From: Sphingomonas yunnanensis
GTDB lineage: Bacteria > Pseudomonadota > Alphaproteobacteria > Sphingomonadales > Sphingomonadaceae
Direction: 5' to 3'
Length of the DNA: 64,000 bases
Assembly: GCF_019898765.1 (NCBI RefSeq)
Contig: NZ_JAIOKB010000002.1
Span: 310,001 to 374,000 of the forward strand
Made by a program: the position numbers and the translations under genes. The notes beneath the pieces were generated by a model that saw only the letters and a program-made list of their open reading frames with translations, made no database searches and had not been told where the DNA came from. Shown in pieces: positions 46,518 to 55,982 of the stretch. Every line of letters starts with the position of its first letter. The stretch's first letter is position 1.

Positions 46518-47477
46518 ATGACCCACATGACCGATCTCCGCCGCCTCGGCGCCTCCGACCTCAAGATCGCGCCGCTGGTGCTGGGCGGCAACGTGTTCGG
46601 CTGGACCGCCGACCGCGCCGCCAGCGTCGCGGTGCTCGACGCCTTCGTCGCGGGCGGCGGCACGATGATCGATACCGCCGACGTCTACTCGGCCTGGGTC
46701 GACGGTCACCAGGGCGGCGAGTCCGAGGCGATGATCGGCGAGTGGCTGCGCGCCAGCGGCAAGCGCGACCAGGTGCTGATCGCCACCAAGGTCGGCATGC
46801 TGCCCGGCGAGGGCGGCGAGGGGCTGGCGCCCGCGCGGGTCGCGGCGGCGTGCGAGGCCTCTTTGCGGCGGCTCGGCACCGATCGGATCGACCTCTATTT
46901 CGCGCATCGCGACGACGAGGCACAGCCGCAGGAGGCGGTCGCCGAGGCGTTCGCGCGGCTGGTCGAGGCGGGCAAGGTGCGCGTGCTCGGCGCCTCCAAC
47001 TTCCACGCGGCGCGGCTGAAATCCTCGGTGGAGGCGGCGCGCGCCGTCGGGCTGCCGCATTATCAGGTTCTCCAGCCCGAATATAATCTGGTCACGCGGC
47101 ATCGCTTCGAGGGCGAGTTGCAGGACTATTGCGTCACCGAGAACATCGGCGTGGTGCCCTATTACGGGCTCGCCTCGGGCTTCCTCACCGGCAAGTACCG
47201 CAGCCGCGACGATCTCGCGCAGAGCGTGCGCGGCGCGAAGGTGGCCGAGCTGCTCGAGGGCAAGGGCGCCGCGGTGCTGGCGGCGCTCGACTCGGTCGCG
47301 GGCGAGTCGGGCGCGACGCTGGCGCAGGTCGCGCTGGCGTGGCTGATCGCGCAGCCCGGCGTGACCGCCCCGATCGCGAGCGCCACCTCGGCGCGACAGG
47401 TGGAGGAGCTGGTCGGCGCGATGACGCTGTCGCTCACGCCCGACCAGCTCGAGCGACTGACCGACGCGGGGGCGTGA
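46518..47477 (+). CDS. Aldo/keto reductase
   Basis: A 319-residue TIM-barrel oxidoreductase using NADPH. The catalytic tetrad is visible: D and Y in DTADVYSAW, K in LIATKVGML and H in DLYFAHRDDEA. The coenzyme region is seen in the C-terminal AWLIAQPGVTAPIASATSAR block. It resembles the YajO/Tas-like branch that often has unclear substrates. Alternative ATG at 46527. It follows the lipoprotein gene on the same strand with 58 bases between. Confidence 0.92.
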   Translation: MTHMTDLRRLGASDLKIAPLVLGGNVFGWTADRAASVAVLDAFVAGGGTMIDTADVYSAWVDGHQGGESEAMIGEWLRASGKRDQVLIATKVGMLPGEGGEGLAPARVAAACEASLRRLGTDRIDLYFAHRDDEAQPQEAVAEAFARLVEAGKVRVLGASNFHAARLKSSVEAARAVGLPHYQVLQPEYNLVTRHRFEGELQDYCVTENIGVVPYYGLASGFLTGKYRSRDDLAQSVRGAKVAELLEGKGAAVLAALDSVAGESGATLAQVALAWLIAQPGVTAPIASATSARQVEELVGAMTLSLTPDQLERLTDAGA

Positions 47478-47563
47478 GGTCGAGAGCGCATCGGGATTAA
47501 TGTGGAGACTACTCGATCTTCCCGGGCAGGGGGACGACTGTCCCGATGACGACACGGCCTGGG

Positions 47564-47974
47564 TCAGCCCGTCGCCACCTCAGCTGGCGGGTCCGCCGCC
47601 GGCTCGCTCGCACGCGGATCGGGGCCGAAGCGGTTCTCGCCGGCATCGCCGGGCGTGAGGCCAAAGAACAGGTCGATCACGCCGCCGACGAGCGGCACGC
47701 AGGTGGCCAGCATCCACCATGCTGAGAGTCCGATGTCGTGCAAGCGGCGCGACTTGAGCGCCACGCCTGGAGACAGCAAGGCCAGCCCGACAAGGACGAA
47801 CGATGTTACCGTCCCGCTCTTGCTGCCGGGACCGTCCAACGCGCCGCCGAGGCAGACCGCGGCGAACAGAACCGCCAGCGCCACGATCGCGAAGCTCCAA
47901 TATTCGCGCCGCGTCGATCGCCCGCGGAACACCGCATAGAGCCGGAACGGTCGCGTGACGTAATCAGGCAGCAT
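47564..47974 (-). CDS. DUF805 family membrane protein
   Basis: A 136-residue protein with four helices and the DUF805 pattern: PFRLYAVFRGRSTRREYW at the N-terminus (F-x-G-R-x-x-R-x-E-Y-W) and RRLHDIGLSAWW with the conserved R-R-x-H-D. The C-terminal FFGLTPGDAGENRFGPDP carries the family's G-x-x-G-x-N-R-F-G-x-D-P. Role unknown, thought to be a membrane protein of mobile or stress contexts. A second DUF805 gene lies 21 bases upstream, so the two are a tandem pair. Confidence 0.88.
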   Translation of the reverse strand: MLPDYVTRPFRLYAVFRGRSTRREYWSFAIVALAVLFAAVCLGGALDGPGSKSGTVTSFVLVGLALLSPGVALKSRRLHDIGLSAWWMLATCVPLVGGVIDLFFGLTPGDAGENRFGPDPRASEPAADPPAEVATG

Positions 47975-47995
47975 CGGATCCTCCGTCGGTCGCTC

Positions 47996-48469
47996 TCAGG
48001 CGGGAAAGCGCGCCTGCTCGGCGAGCTCGTCAATGTCGGCGTCGATGGCAGCGCGCCGCGTCGGCGCCGGCAGCTCGACCTCGCTCGCGCCCTCGCGGCC
48101 GAGCCCCAGCAGCACGAGCAGCGCGACACCGCCGAACGGCAGTCCCAGCAGCAGCAGCCAGCGCCGCGAGAGCCGAAGGTCGCGCAGCCGGCGCGCGCTC
48201 ACCGCGAGGCTCGGCACCAGCAGGATCGGGAGCGCGAGCAGCGGCGCGAGCATGATCGCGAACAGCAGCAGCGCGGCGGCGTTGCTCTCGCCCAGCCCCA
48301 GCGCGGCGATCAGCCAGGCGAGCGAGTCCTCCACGAGCCGGGTGACGATCGCGACCGCCACCAGCACCGCCGCCGCGCCGAGATGGAAGAGCCAATAGTC
48401 GCGTCGCGTCGCGCGCCCGTCGACGTCCGCGTACAGCCGCCACGGCCGGATCCAGTCGTCCACTCGCAC
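47996..48469 (-). CDS. DUF805 family membrane protein (second copy)
   Basis: A 157-residue paralogue of the preceding gene: RPWRLYADVDGRATRRDYW at the N-terminus, three or four helices and RRLRDLRLSRRW in place of R-R-x-H-D. It lacks the clear C-terminal N-R-F-G-x-D-P motif and ends in an acidic tail, so it is the more diverged copy. Starts at GTG 48469 (or GTG 48463). Same strand as its partner, probably co-transcribed. Confidence 0.8.
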   Translation of the reverse strand: MRVDDWIRPWRLYADVDGRATRRDYWLFHLGAAAVLVAVAIVTRLVEDSLAWLIAALGLGESNAAALLLFAIMLAPLLALPILLVPSLAVSARRLRDLRLSRRWLLLLGLPFGGVALLVLLGLGREGASEVELPAPTRRAAIDADIDELAEQARFPA

Positions 48470-48561
48470 CTCCCGCCCGCCACGCGGCAGGCCTCGGGCA
48501 CATCATAGGCCGATCGCGCGACGGAACGTTTCGCGGGCGCGACGAAATGTGGTGCCTGAGG

Positions 48562-51093
48562 TCAGGCGGCGATCGCGCAGGCGTCCGGGCCGGCCGCGCC
48601 CAATGCGGCGATGCTGGCCGAGCTGACCGGGCGGCTGAACAGATAGCCCTGGAGATGCGTGCAGCCCGCCAGCACCAGCGCGTCGCGCTGCGCGCACGTC
48701 TCGACCCCCTCGGCGACGATCGCCATGCCGAGCGCCTCGCCCAGCCCGACGATCGCCTTGATGATCGCGCCCGCCGCGCGCGAGGTGTCGAGCCCGCGCA
48801 CGAACGACTGGTCGATCTTCACCTTGTCGAACGGGAAGCGCTCGAAATAGCTGAGCGACGAATAGCCCGTGCCGAAGTCGTCCATCAGGATCTTGATCCC
48901 GGCGGCGCGCAGCCGCTCGAGCTCGACGAAGGTGCGCTCGACGTCGTGCATCACGACGTTCTCGGTCACCTCCAGCTTGAGCCGGCGCGGCGGCAGCCCG
49001 CTGTCGGCCAGCGCGGCGATCACCGTGTCGTAGACGTCGCCCGCGTGGAACTGCACCGGCGAGAGGTTGACCGCGACCGCCAGATGGTCGGGCCAGGTGG
49101 CGGCGTCGATGCAGGCCTGGCGCAGCAGCATGCGGCCGAGCGGCACGATCAGCCCGCTCTCCTCGGCGATCGCGATGAACAGGTCCGGCCGGATCGGGCC
49201 GCGCGTGGGGTGGGTCCAGCGCGCCAGCGCCTCGGCGCTCGCCATCGCGCCGGTGTCGACCTTGAGTACCGGTTGGTACAGCAAGGTGATCTCGCCGCGC
49301 TCCATCGCCGCGCGCAGGTCGAGCTCGAGCGCGCGGCGGTCACGCGCGGCCTCGTCCAGCGACGGGTGGTAGAAGCAGATCGCGCCGCGCCCGCTGGCCT
49401 TGGCCCGGTAGAGCGCGACGTCGCCGCAGTGGCGCAATTCCGAGGTGATGGCGGCATGCACCGGTGCCAGCACGATGCCGACGCTGGCGCCGACATGCGC
49501 GGTGCCCATCGACGTGGGGAAGGGCTGCGCGATCGCCGCGATCACCGCCTCGGCGACACCGCGCGCGCGCGACGCCGGCGAGTCGCCGACCACCAGCATG
49601 ATGAACTCGTCGCCGCCGACGCGCGCGACCACGTCGGTCGGCTCGACCAGCGCCTGCAGCCGCTCGCCCACCGCGGCGAGCACGACGTCGCCCGCGACAT
49701 GGCCGAACTGGTCGTTGACCGCCTTGAAGCGATCGAGGTCGATCGACAGCAGCGCGAGCTCGGTGCCGGAGGCCATCAGCTCGTCGAGCTGGTCGACATA
49801 GCTGTGGCGGTTGACCAGCCCGGTGAGCGAGTCGAAATGCGCGAGGCGCAGGATCTCGGCCTCGGCGCGGCGCACCTCGGTGACGTCCTCGGACAGGCCG
49901 AGCAGATACTGACCCGGGCGGTCGGGGCCGTCGAGCACGATCCGCGTCGTGCGCAGGCTCGCGCGGCTGCCGTCGGGGCGGAGGATCTCATTCTCGAAAC
50001 GCTGCTCGGCGGCCGGGCTCGCCAGCGCGATCCGATCCTGCTCCTCGTAACGGTCGCCGCAGGCCGGGTAGAGCTCGCGCGCGGTGCGCCCGATCATCTC
50101 GGAACGCGGGCGCCCCATCAACTGCTCGCCGGCGCGGTTGGTCAGCAGGTAGCGGCCGGTGGCGCTGTCCTTGACGAACAGCATCGCGGGCAGGTGGTCG
50201 ATGATCGTGTCGAGGAAGGCGTGCGCCTCGGCGTTGTCGCGCTCGAGCGCGCGGCGGACGGTCTCGTCGCGCATGATCACGCCATAACCGCCCATCTCCG
50301 CGCCGAGCCTGCAGCTCGACAGCGTCAGCGCCACCGGGATCATCCGCCCCGAGGCGTGGCGCGCCTCGCCGGCATAATCGGTGCTGGCGTCGGTCTCGCT
50401 GCCGAACGCCGCGACCGCGGCGTCCCACTGCGGCAGCAGCGCGCTCGCGGGACGGCCGATCAGCTCGAACGGGTGGGTCCCCAGCATGCCCGCGCCGAGC
50501 GCGTTGGCGTAGACGATCTGGCCGGCAGCGTCGGTGTAGAGCACCGCGACCGGCGCGCTCTCCACCATCTGCTGCGCGATCTCGCCGGCGGAGCGGGCAA
50601 GCCGCGTCTCGATCTGCTCCACCGCGATCCGCGCCAGCGCGAGCAGGATCTTGCGCTCGGCCGCGGACAGATTGGCGCGGCGCCGCGTGTCGAGCACGCT
50701 CAGCGCGCCGAGATGGTGGCCGCCGGCGGTGACCAGCGGCGCGCCCGCGTAGAAGCGCAGCCCCGGATGGCCCGCGACCATCGGATGGTCGACGAAGCGC
50801 TCGTCGGCGGCGAGGTCGGTCACCTCCATCAGCTCGGGCGAGAGCAGCGTGTGCGCGCAGAAGGAGTACGCGCGCGGGATCTCGCCCGAACGGAAGCCTC
50901 GCCGCGATTTGAACCAGGCGCGGCGATCGTCGACCAGCGTCACCGCGCTGTAGGGCACGCCGATCGCCAGCGCCGCGACATGCGTGATCTGGTCGAACAT
51001 CGGCTCGGCCGGGGTGTCGAGGATCTGGAGGCGCGCGAGCGCGCCCAGCCGCTCACGCTCCCGCTTCGCTTCGAGGCTCACCGTCGAGATCAT
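48562..51093 (-). CDS. GAF-PAS-PAS-GGDEF-EAL cyclic-di-GMP signalling protein
   Basis: An 843-residue cytoplasmic protein with no membrane segments. GAF at ~21-155, PAS at ~175-285, a second PAS at ~290-415, GGDEF at ~415-565 with intact active site RVGGDEF (493-497) and EAL at ~580-830. The EAL part keeps SAEALARW, the NLSP and EVTEN metal ligands, DDFGTGYSSLSYF, VKIDQSF and EGVET. Both synthase and phosphodiesterase halves therefore look catalytically able; net direction cannot be read. An upstream AT-rich gap separates it from the LOV kinase on the same strand, so blue light could feed into c-di-GMP control, which is inference. Confidence 0.92.
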   Translation of the reverse strand: MISTVSLEAKRERERLGALARLQILDTPAEPMFDQITHVAALAIGVPYSAVTLVDDRRAWFKSRRGFRSGEIPRAYSFCAHTLLSPELMEVTDLAADERFVDHPMVAGHPGLRFYAGAPLVTAGGHHLGALSVLDTRRRANLSAAERKILLALARIAVEQIETRLARSAGEIAQQMVESAPVAVLYTDAAGQIVYANALGAGMLGTHPFELIGRPASALLPQWDAAVAAFGSETDASTDYAGEARHASGRMIPVALTLSSCRLGAEMGGYGVIMRDETVRRALERDNAEAHAFLDTIIDHLPAMLFVKDSATGRYLLTNRAGEQLMGRPRSEMIGRTARELYPACGDRYEEQDRIALASPAAEQRFENEILRPDGSRASLRTTRIVLDGPDRPGQYLLGLSEDVTEVRRAEAEILRLAHFDSLTGLVNRHSYVDQLDELMASGTELALLSIDLDRFKAVNDQFGHVAGDVVLAAVGERLQALVEPTDVVARVGGDEFIMLVVGDSPASRARGVAEAVIAAIAQPFPTSMGTAHVGASVGIVLAPVHAAITSELRHCGDVALYRAKASGRGAICFYHPSLDEAARDRRALELDLRAAMERGEITLLYQPVLKVDTGAMASAEALARWTHPTRGPIRPDLFIAIAEESGLIVPLGRMLLRQACIDAATWPDHLAVAVNLSPVQFHAGDVYDTVIAALADSGLPPRRLKLEVTENVVMHDVERTFVELERLRAAGIKILMDDFGTGYSSLSYFERFPFDKVKIDQSFVRGLDTSRAAGAIIKAIVGLGEALGMAIVAEGVETCAQRDALVLAGCTHLQGYLFSRPVSSASIAALGAAGPDACAIAA

Positions 51094-51340
51094 GGGCGTT
51101 TCGTGGCATCAACAGATTACGAAACCAATAGCACGCCGCGGGCTCGACTATAAATCTGCAAAAATGAGTAAATTACGTAAGTGCACCAACTTTCCAGGCG
51201 GTAACCATTGTCATGCCGGGACCGTCATCTGGCACCGCCACCGCGGTATCTCGCGGGTACAGCGGCGTTGCGCCACGGGCTCGCACGAGTGACCACAAGT
51301 GTCGATCTAAATCAGACACGACCTTGCGACCGCCTGCCGC

Positions 51341-53131
51341 TCACACCTGCGCCGCGCCGAAGTCCGACCGACGTCGCCGCGCCCCGCGCTCGCCGCGGCG
51401 GTTGAGCGCCTGGCTGACGCGATCGAGCAGCTCGGCGCGACGATAGGGCTTGCTCAGCACGTCGGTGGCGCGCGCGCGCGTACCGTTGATCACGAGTTCC
51501 TCGTTGTAGCCGGTGGTCATCAGCACCGAGACCGAGGCGTCGCGCTCGACCACCGCGTCGGCCAGCATCAGGCCGTTCATCCCGCCCGGCATCACCAGGT
51601 CGGTGAAGAGCAGGTCGATCCGGTCCTGCGGGTGGATCTGCTCGAACAGGCGCAGGCCCTGCTCGCCGTTGGCCGCGGTGGAGACGTGATAGCCCGCGCT
51701 CTCGAGGATCTCGCGCGCGATCGCGAGCACCTCGTCGCTGTCCTCCACCACCAGGATGTGGCGCACGCCGTCGCTGTCGAACACGGCGCTGGCGGCGACG
51801 TGCGGCGCGGGCGCGGCCTCCTCGCGCTGCTCGGCGCGACCGCCGGGGAACAGCATGCGCACCACGGTGCCCTCGCCCGGCTTGCTCTCGATCTCGAGCC
51901 GACCGCCCGACTGGCGAACGAAGCCGCTCGCCATCGCCAGCCCCAACCCGGTGCCGCTGCCGACGCCCTTGGTGGTGAAGAAGGGCTCGGTGGCGCGCTC
52001 GATCACCTCGGGCGACATGCCATGGCCCTCGTCCTGCACCTCGAGCACGACATAGTTGCCCGCGGCGAGCTCGACCCCGTCGCGCAGCGCGGTGTTGCCC
52101 GTGCCGTCGCCATTGTCGATCGGATCGAGCTTGAGCGGCCGGGTCGTGATCGTCACCAGCCCGCCCTCGGGCATGGCGTCGCGCGCGTTGTTGACGATGT
52201 TGAGCAGCGCCATCTCGAGCTGGTCGGGATCGACCACCACCGGCGCGAGCCCGCGGCGCAGGCTGAGATGGATCTCGACCTGCTTGTTGACCGAGCTCTC
52301 GATCAGGTCGCTGAACTCGGTGACGAGCTGGGTGAGGTCGAGCGCGCGCGGCTCGAGCCGGGTCTTGCGCGCGAAGGCGAGCAGCTGGCGTGTCAGCTTG
52401 GCGCCGCGCTCGGCCGCGGACTGCGCCGCGGCGACGTAGCGCTGCGCGCGCTCGGGATCCTTGGCGGTGGCGACCAGCTCGAGGTTGCCGTTGACCACCT
52501 GGAGCAGGTTGTTGAAGTCGTGCGCCAGCCCGGCGGTGAGCTGGCCGATCGACTCCATCTTCTGCGCCTGGCGGTACGATTGCTCGGTGTTGCGCCGGCG
52601 CGTCACGTCGAGCTGGCTGGCGAAGAAATAGCGCAGCGTCCCGCCCGTGTCATAGACGGGGCCGACGAACACCGCGTTCCAGAACGGGGTGCCGTCGCGA
52701 CGATAGTTGAGCAGCTCGAGCGCCACCGCGGACTTGTTCTCGACCGCGTGGCGCAGCTCTGCCACCGCGTTGCGATCCGTCTGCGCGCCCTGGAGGAAGC
52801 GGCAGTTGCGCCCGAGGATCTCCTCCTCCTCATAGCCGGTGAGGTCGAGGAACGCCTTGTTGGCGAAGACGATGGGATTGTCGTCGAGGTTGGGATCGGT
52901 GAGGATCATCGGCATCCGCGTCATCTCGATCGCGGCGAAGAAGACGCCGCCGCGGTCGTTCAGGTCGGGATCGGTGATCGTGCTCTCGCGCCAGTGATGC
53001 AGACCGCTGCGCTCGATCGGTTCGTTGGCGCCGGTGTCCATCGTGCCCTCGGCCCGTTTGCCGGCGGCGAGCCCCGTGGGGTCCACGTCATCGCGGATGG
53101 ACGGATCGGACGGGACGGAATCGGCGGCCAT
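51341..53131 (-). CDS. LOV-domain blue-light hybrid histidine kinase
   Basis: A 596-residue protein. A LOV/PAS domain at ~60-180 contains GRNCRFLQG with the photoactive cysteine C110, and NYRRDGTPFWNAVFVGPVYD. The kinase part has GLAHDFNNLL with phospho-acceptor H204, N-box NIVNNARDAM, and G-boxes DEGHGMSPE and GVGSGTGLGLAM. A receiver domain at ~455-575 has VVEDSDEV, D511 in FTDLVMPGGMNG and the SKPYRR lysine. The photocycle residues are intact, so it should respond to blue light. Start 53131 or the ATG at residue 31. The two-gene neighbourhood with a GGDEF/EAL protein is notable. Confidence 0.93.
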   Translation of the reverse strand: MAADSVPSDPSIRDDVDPTGLAAGKRAEGTMDTGANEPIERSGLHHWRESTITDPDLNDRGGVFFAAIEMTRMPMILTDPNLDDNPIVFANKAFLDLTGYEEEEILGRNCRFLQGAQTDRNAVAELRHAVENKSAVALELLNYRRDGTPFWNAVFVGPVYDTGGTLRYFFASQLDVTRRRNTEQSYRQAQKMESIGQLTAGLAHDFNNLLQVVNGNLELVATAKDPERAQRYVAAAQSAAERGAKLTRQLLAFARKTRLEPRALDLTQLVTEFSDLIESSVNKQVEIHLSLRRGLAPVVVDPDQLEMALLNIVNNARDAMPEGGLVTITTRPLKLDPIDNGDGTGNTALRDGVELAAGNYVVLEVQDEGHGMSPEVIERATEPFFTTKGVGSGTGLGLAMASGFVRQSGGRLEIESKPGEGTVVRMLFPGGRAEQREEAAPAPHVAASAVFDSDGVRHILVVEDSDEVLAIAREILESAGYHVSTAANGEQGLRLFEQIHPQDRIDLLFTDLVMPGGMNGLMLADAVVERDASVSVLMTTGYNEELVINGTRARATDVLSKPYRRAELLDRVSQALNRRGERGARRRRSDFGAAQV

Positions 53132-53450
53132 TTCCCGCCGTTAGCCGTTTTGCTGGCGGGGCGGAAGATGGCGGTAACATAGGTTTGTCGGGGGCGAAGG
53201 CGAGGCCAGCCGCCGTCAGCACCGCGCCTCCAACGTTCCCTCGCCGAGCAAGGTCGGCGAACGCCTTTCGTGCTCCTCCACACGCAGGAGCCCAGAGCCA
53301 CGCACACCGGCAGGGGTCGCTCCGCTTGGCCCTGGGTTCCGGCTCTCGCCGGAACACGGGTGCGCAACACTCAGACTGACGGGTGTCGCAACCATCCCCT
53401 GCACGTGAGCAAGAAGAAAAGGGATGCCCGCTTCCCGTGCGACGAGCGAC

Positions 53451-53473
53451 GGAGGGGGCGCTACGCCCCCTCC
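53451..53473 (-). terminator. Strong hairpin after typA
   Basis: GGAGGGGGCG-CTA-CGCCCCCTCC is a perfect 10-bp stem with a three-base loop, starting three bases after the typA stop codon (minus strand). There is no T-tract, but position and strength suggest a terminator or mRNA-end stabiliser. The rest of the 344-base gap 53132-53475 has no gene; it includes GC-rich half-palindromes around 53330-53355. Confidence 0.55.
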
Positions 53474-53475
53474 CC

Positions 53476-55299
53476 TTACGCCGCCACCTTGGCGCGGCCG
53501 GCGCGCTTGCGCTCGTGCGGGTCGAGGTAGCGCTTGCGCAGGCGGATCGACTTGGGCGTCACCTCCACCATCTCGTCGTCGTCGATATAGGCGATCGCCT
53601 GCTCCAGCGTCATCTTCTTCGGCGGGGTCAGGCGGATCGCGTCGTCCTTGCCGCCCGAGGCGCGGAAGTTGGTGAGCTGCTTCGCCTTCATCGGATTGAC
53701 CTCGAGGTCGTCCGTCTTGGCGTTCTCACCGATGATCATGCCCTCGTACAGCGCCTCGCCGTGGCCGACGAAGAGCACGCCGCGGTCCTCGAGCGGGCCG
53801 AGCGCATAGCCCTGCGCCTCGCCCGCGCCGTTGGAGATCAGCACGCCGTTCTTGCGGCCCTCGATCGCGCCCTTGTGCGGGCCGTACTTCTCGAACAGCC
53901 GGTTCATGATGCCGGTGCCGCGCGTGTCCGACAGGAACTCGCCGTGATAGCCGATCATGCCGCGGCTCGGCGCGGAGAAGGTGATGCGGGTCTTGCCGCC
54001 GCCCGACGGACGCATGTCGGTCAGCTCAGCCTTGCGCAGGTTCATCTTCTCGACGACGGTACCCGAATATTCCTCGTCCACGTCGATGATGACGGTCTCG
54101 TACGGTTCGGTCTTCTTGCCGTTCTCGTCCTCGCCGAACAGCACGCGCGGGCGGCTGATGCCGAGCTCGAAGCCCTCGCGGCGCATCGTCTCGATCAGCA
54201 CGCCGAGCTGAAGCTCGCCGCGGCCCGCGACCTCGAAACTGTCGCGGTCGGCGGCCTCGGTCACCTTGATCGCGACGTTCGACTCGGCCTCGCGCATCAG
54301 GCGATCGCGGATCATGCGGCTCGTCACCTTGCTGCCCTCGCGCCCCGCCATCGGCGAGTCGTTCACCGCGAAGCGCATCGACAGCGTCGGCGGGTCGATC
54401 GGCTGGGCGTGGAGCGGCTCGCTCACCGAGGTGTCGGCGATCGTGTTGGCGACGGTGGCGACGGCGAGGCCGGCGAGGCTGATGATCTCGCCCGCGCGCG
54501 CTTCCTCGACCGGCACGCGCTCCAGGCCGTGGAACGACATCAGCTTGGAGGCGCGGCCCGCCTCGACGATATTGCCGTCGTTGTCGAGCGCATGGATCGG
54601 CTGGTTGAGCTTGACCACGCCCGAGTTGACCCGGCCGGTCAGGATGCGGCCGAGGAAATTGTCGCGGTCGAGCAATGTCACCAGGAAGGTGAACGGCGCC
54701 TCGAGGTCGACCTTGGGCGCGGGGACGTGCTCGACGATCTTCTCGAACATCGGCGTCAGCGTGCCCTCGCGCGCCTTGGGGTCGGTCGAGGCATAGCCGT
54801 TGCGGCCCGAGGCGAAGAGCACGGGGAAGTCGAGCTGCTCGTCGGTCGCGTCGAGCGAGACGAACAGGTCGAACACCTCGTCGAGCACTTCCTGGGTGCG
54901 CTCGTCGGGGCGGTCGATCTTGTTGACCACCACGATCGGCCGCAGGCCGAGCGCCAGCGCCTTGCCGGTGACGAACTTGGTCTGCGGCATCGCGCCCTCG
55001 GACGAGTCGACCAGCAGGATCACGCCGTCGACCATCGAGAGGATGCGCTCGACCTCGCCGCCGAAATCGGCGTGGCCGGGCGTGTCGACGATGTTGATGC
55101 GCGTGTCGTTCCACACGATCGAGGTCGGCTTGGCGAGGATGGTGATCCCGCGCTCCTTCTCGAGGTCGTTCGAGTCCATCGCGCGCTCTTCGATGCGCTG
55201 GTTGTCGCGGAACGTGCCCGACTGGCGGAAGAGCTGGTCGACGAGGGTCGTCTTGCCATGATCGACGTGCGCGATGATGGCGATGTTGCGCAGGTTCAT
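53476..55299 (-). CDS. typA: Ribosome-associated translational GTPase TypA/BipA
   Basis: A 607-residue GTPase. G1 is IIAHVDHGKTTLVDQL; G2 region has ERGITILAK; G3 DTPGHADFGGEVERIL; G4 NKIDRPDERT; G5 LFASGRNGYAS. The EF-G-like domains and the BipA C-terminal domain follow, with the latter around SDTRGTGIMNRLFEKYGPHK. BipA binds 70S ribosomes and helps ribosome assembly and stress adaptation. The start at 55299 sits after a purine-poor region; the upstream extension to 55395 is arginine-rich and unconserved. Monocistronic with a strong terminator hairpin at its end. Confidence 0.97.
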   Translation of the reverse strand: MNLRNIAIIAHVDHGKTTLVDQLFRQSGTFRDNQRIEERAMDSNDLEKERGITILAKPTSIVWNDTRINIVDTPGHADFGGEVERILSMVDGVILLVDSSEGAMPQTKFVTGKALALGLRPIVVVNKIDRPDERTQEVLDEVFDLFVSLDATDEQLDFPVLFASGRNGYASTDPKAREGTLTPMFEKIVEHVPAPKVDLEAPFTFLVTLLDRDNFLGRILTGRVNSGVVKLNQPIHALDNDGNIVEAGRASKLMSFHGLERVPVEEARAGEIISLAGLAVATVANTIADTSVSEPLHAQPIDPPTLSMRFAVNDSPMAGREGSKVTSRMIRDRLMREAESNVAIKVTEAADRDSFEVAGRGELQLGVLIETMRREGFELGISRPRVLFGEDENGKKTEPYETVIIDVDEEYSGTVVEKMNLRKAELTDMRPSGGGKTRITFSAPSRGMIGYHGEFLSDTRGTGIMNRLFEKYGPHKGAIEGRKNGVLISNGAGEAQGYALGPLEDRGVLFVGHGEALYEGMIIGENAKTDDLEVNPMKAKQLTNFRASGGKDDAIRLTPPKKMTLEQAIAYIDDDEMVEVTPKSIRLRKRYLDPHERKRAGRAKVAA

Positions 55300-55416
55300 A
55301 CGGATTCCTGAGGTGGCCCGCGGCGGCCGCAGGCGATGTCGCCGGCGCGCATAGCGGAAAGCGAGCGCGGGCGCCAGTCTTCGCGGCCGCAGCATGGGGC
55401 GAGGGGTCGGGAGCTG

Positions 55417-55811
55417 TCAGGCGGGCTGGTGCAACGGCCGCATGTCAATCACGTCGAAGGCGACGTTCGCGATCTCGGCCTTCTGCAGCTGGATCAGCGA
55501 CGTGGATCGGCCCTCGACATGATGCCGGGTAAGCCAAGCGGTGACCTGCTCCTCGATCCTCCCCTGCAAGGGGAGGTGGCAGGCCGCAGGCCTGACGGAG
55601 GGGTGTCGCCGGTAATTAGGACCGCGGGACACACGCCCCCGCGACACCCCTCCGACGCGCTGCGCGCGCCACCTCCCCTTGCAGGGGAGGATCTAAGATG
55701 CCGCTTGGCTGTTTTTCGACCTACACTCCCTCGATGCACCAGCATCCCGCGCCGGATCGCCTCGTCCGAATTCACCCGCATGTCGCCGTCCCACGCACCC
55801 TCGAAAGTAAG
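55417..55811 (-). pseudogene. Decayed gene split by an intergenic-type repeat
   Basis: On the minus strand, protein-like sequence LTFEGAWDGDMRVNSDEAIR then RGMLVHRGSVGR runs from just after a TAG at 55812-55814 to the left end of the repeat at 55694. After the repeat, in a different frame, EEQVTAWLTRHHVEGR then IQLQKAEIANVAFDVI and a stop at 55417 look like the C-terminal part. The two pieces probably belonged to one small gene that was broken by the palindromic repeat 55555-55694 and a frameshift. No family recognised. The alternative is that the two pieces are unrelated. Confidence 0.35.
55555..55694. repeat. Paired inverted intergenic repeat, GATCCTCCCC family
   Basis: GATCCTCCCCTGCAAGGGGA then GGTGGCAGGCCGCAGGCCTG and CGGAGGGGTGTCGC at 55555-55609, and the inverted copy GCGACACCCCTCCGACG...ACCTCCCCTTGCAGGGGAGG at 55640-55694. 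Each half has a TGCAAGGGGA hairpin and a second internal hairpin. Core length about 140 bases. It lies 255 bases upstream of the typA start. It appears to interrupt a coding remnant (55417-55811). The flanking stretches to 55300 and 55982 contain no other gene; 55815-55982 holds the promoter for the TelA gene. Confidence 0.85.
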
Positions 55812-55982
55812 CTAGACACGCGGCGCGAGGAAGGGGGCGACGCCGCTCTGGGCTACCCGTCACGGCGGTGAGATCCGCGCGCTCCCACCTCGACAACGCC
55901 GCCCCACCGTATTACATCCACAACACAGTTGAACAGCGCGCGCCACCGCGAGACAAGAGCGCGACGCACGAAGGAGACGAGC

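Noticed and set aside
48547..51153. 868-codon frame antisense to the GGDEF-EAL gene
   Set aside because: Antisense shadow of a gene with intact catalytic motifs; no recognisable protein features.
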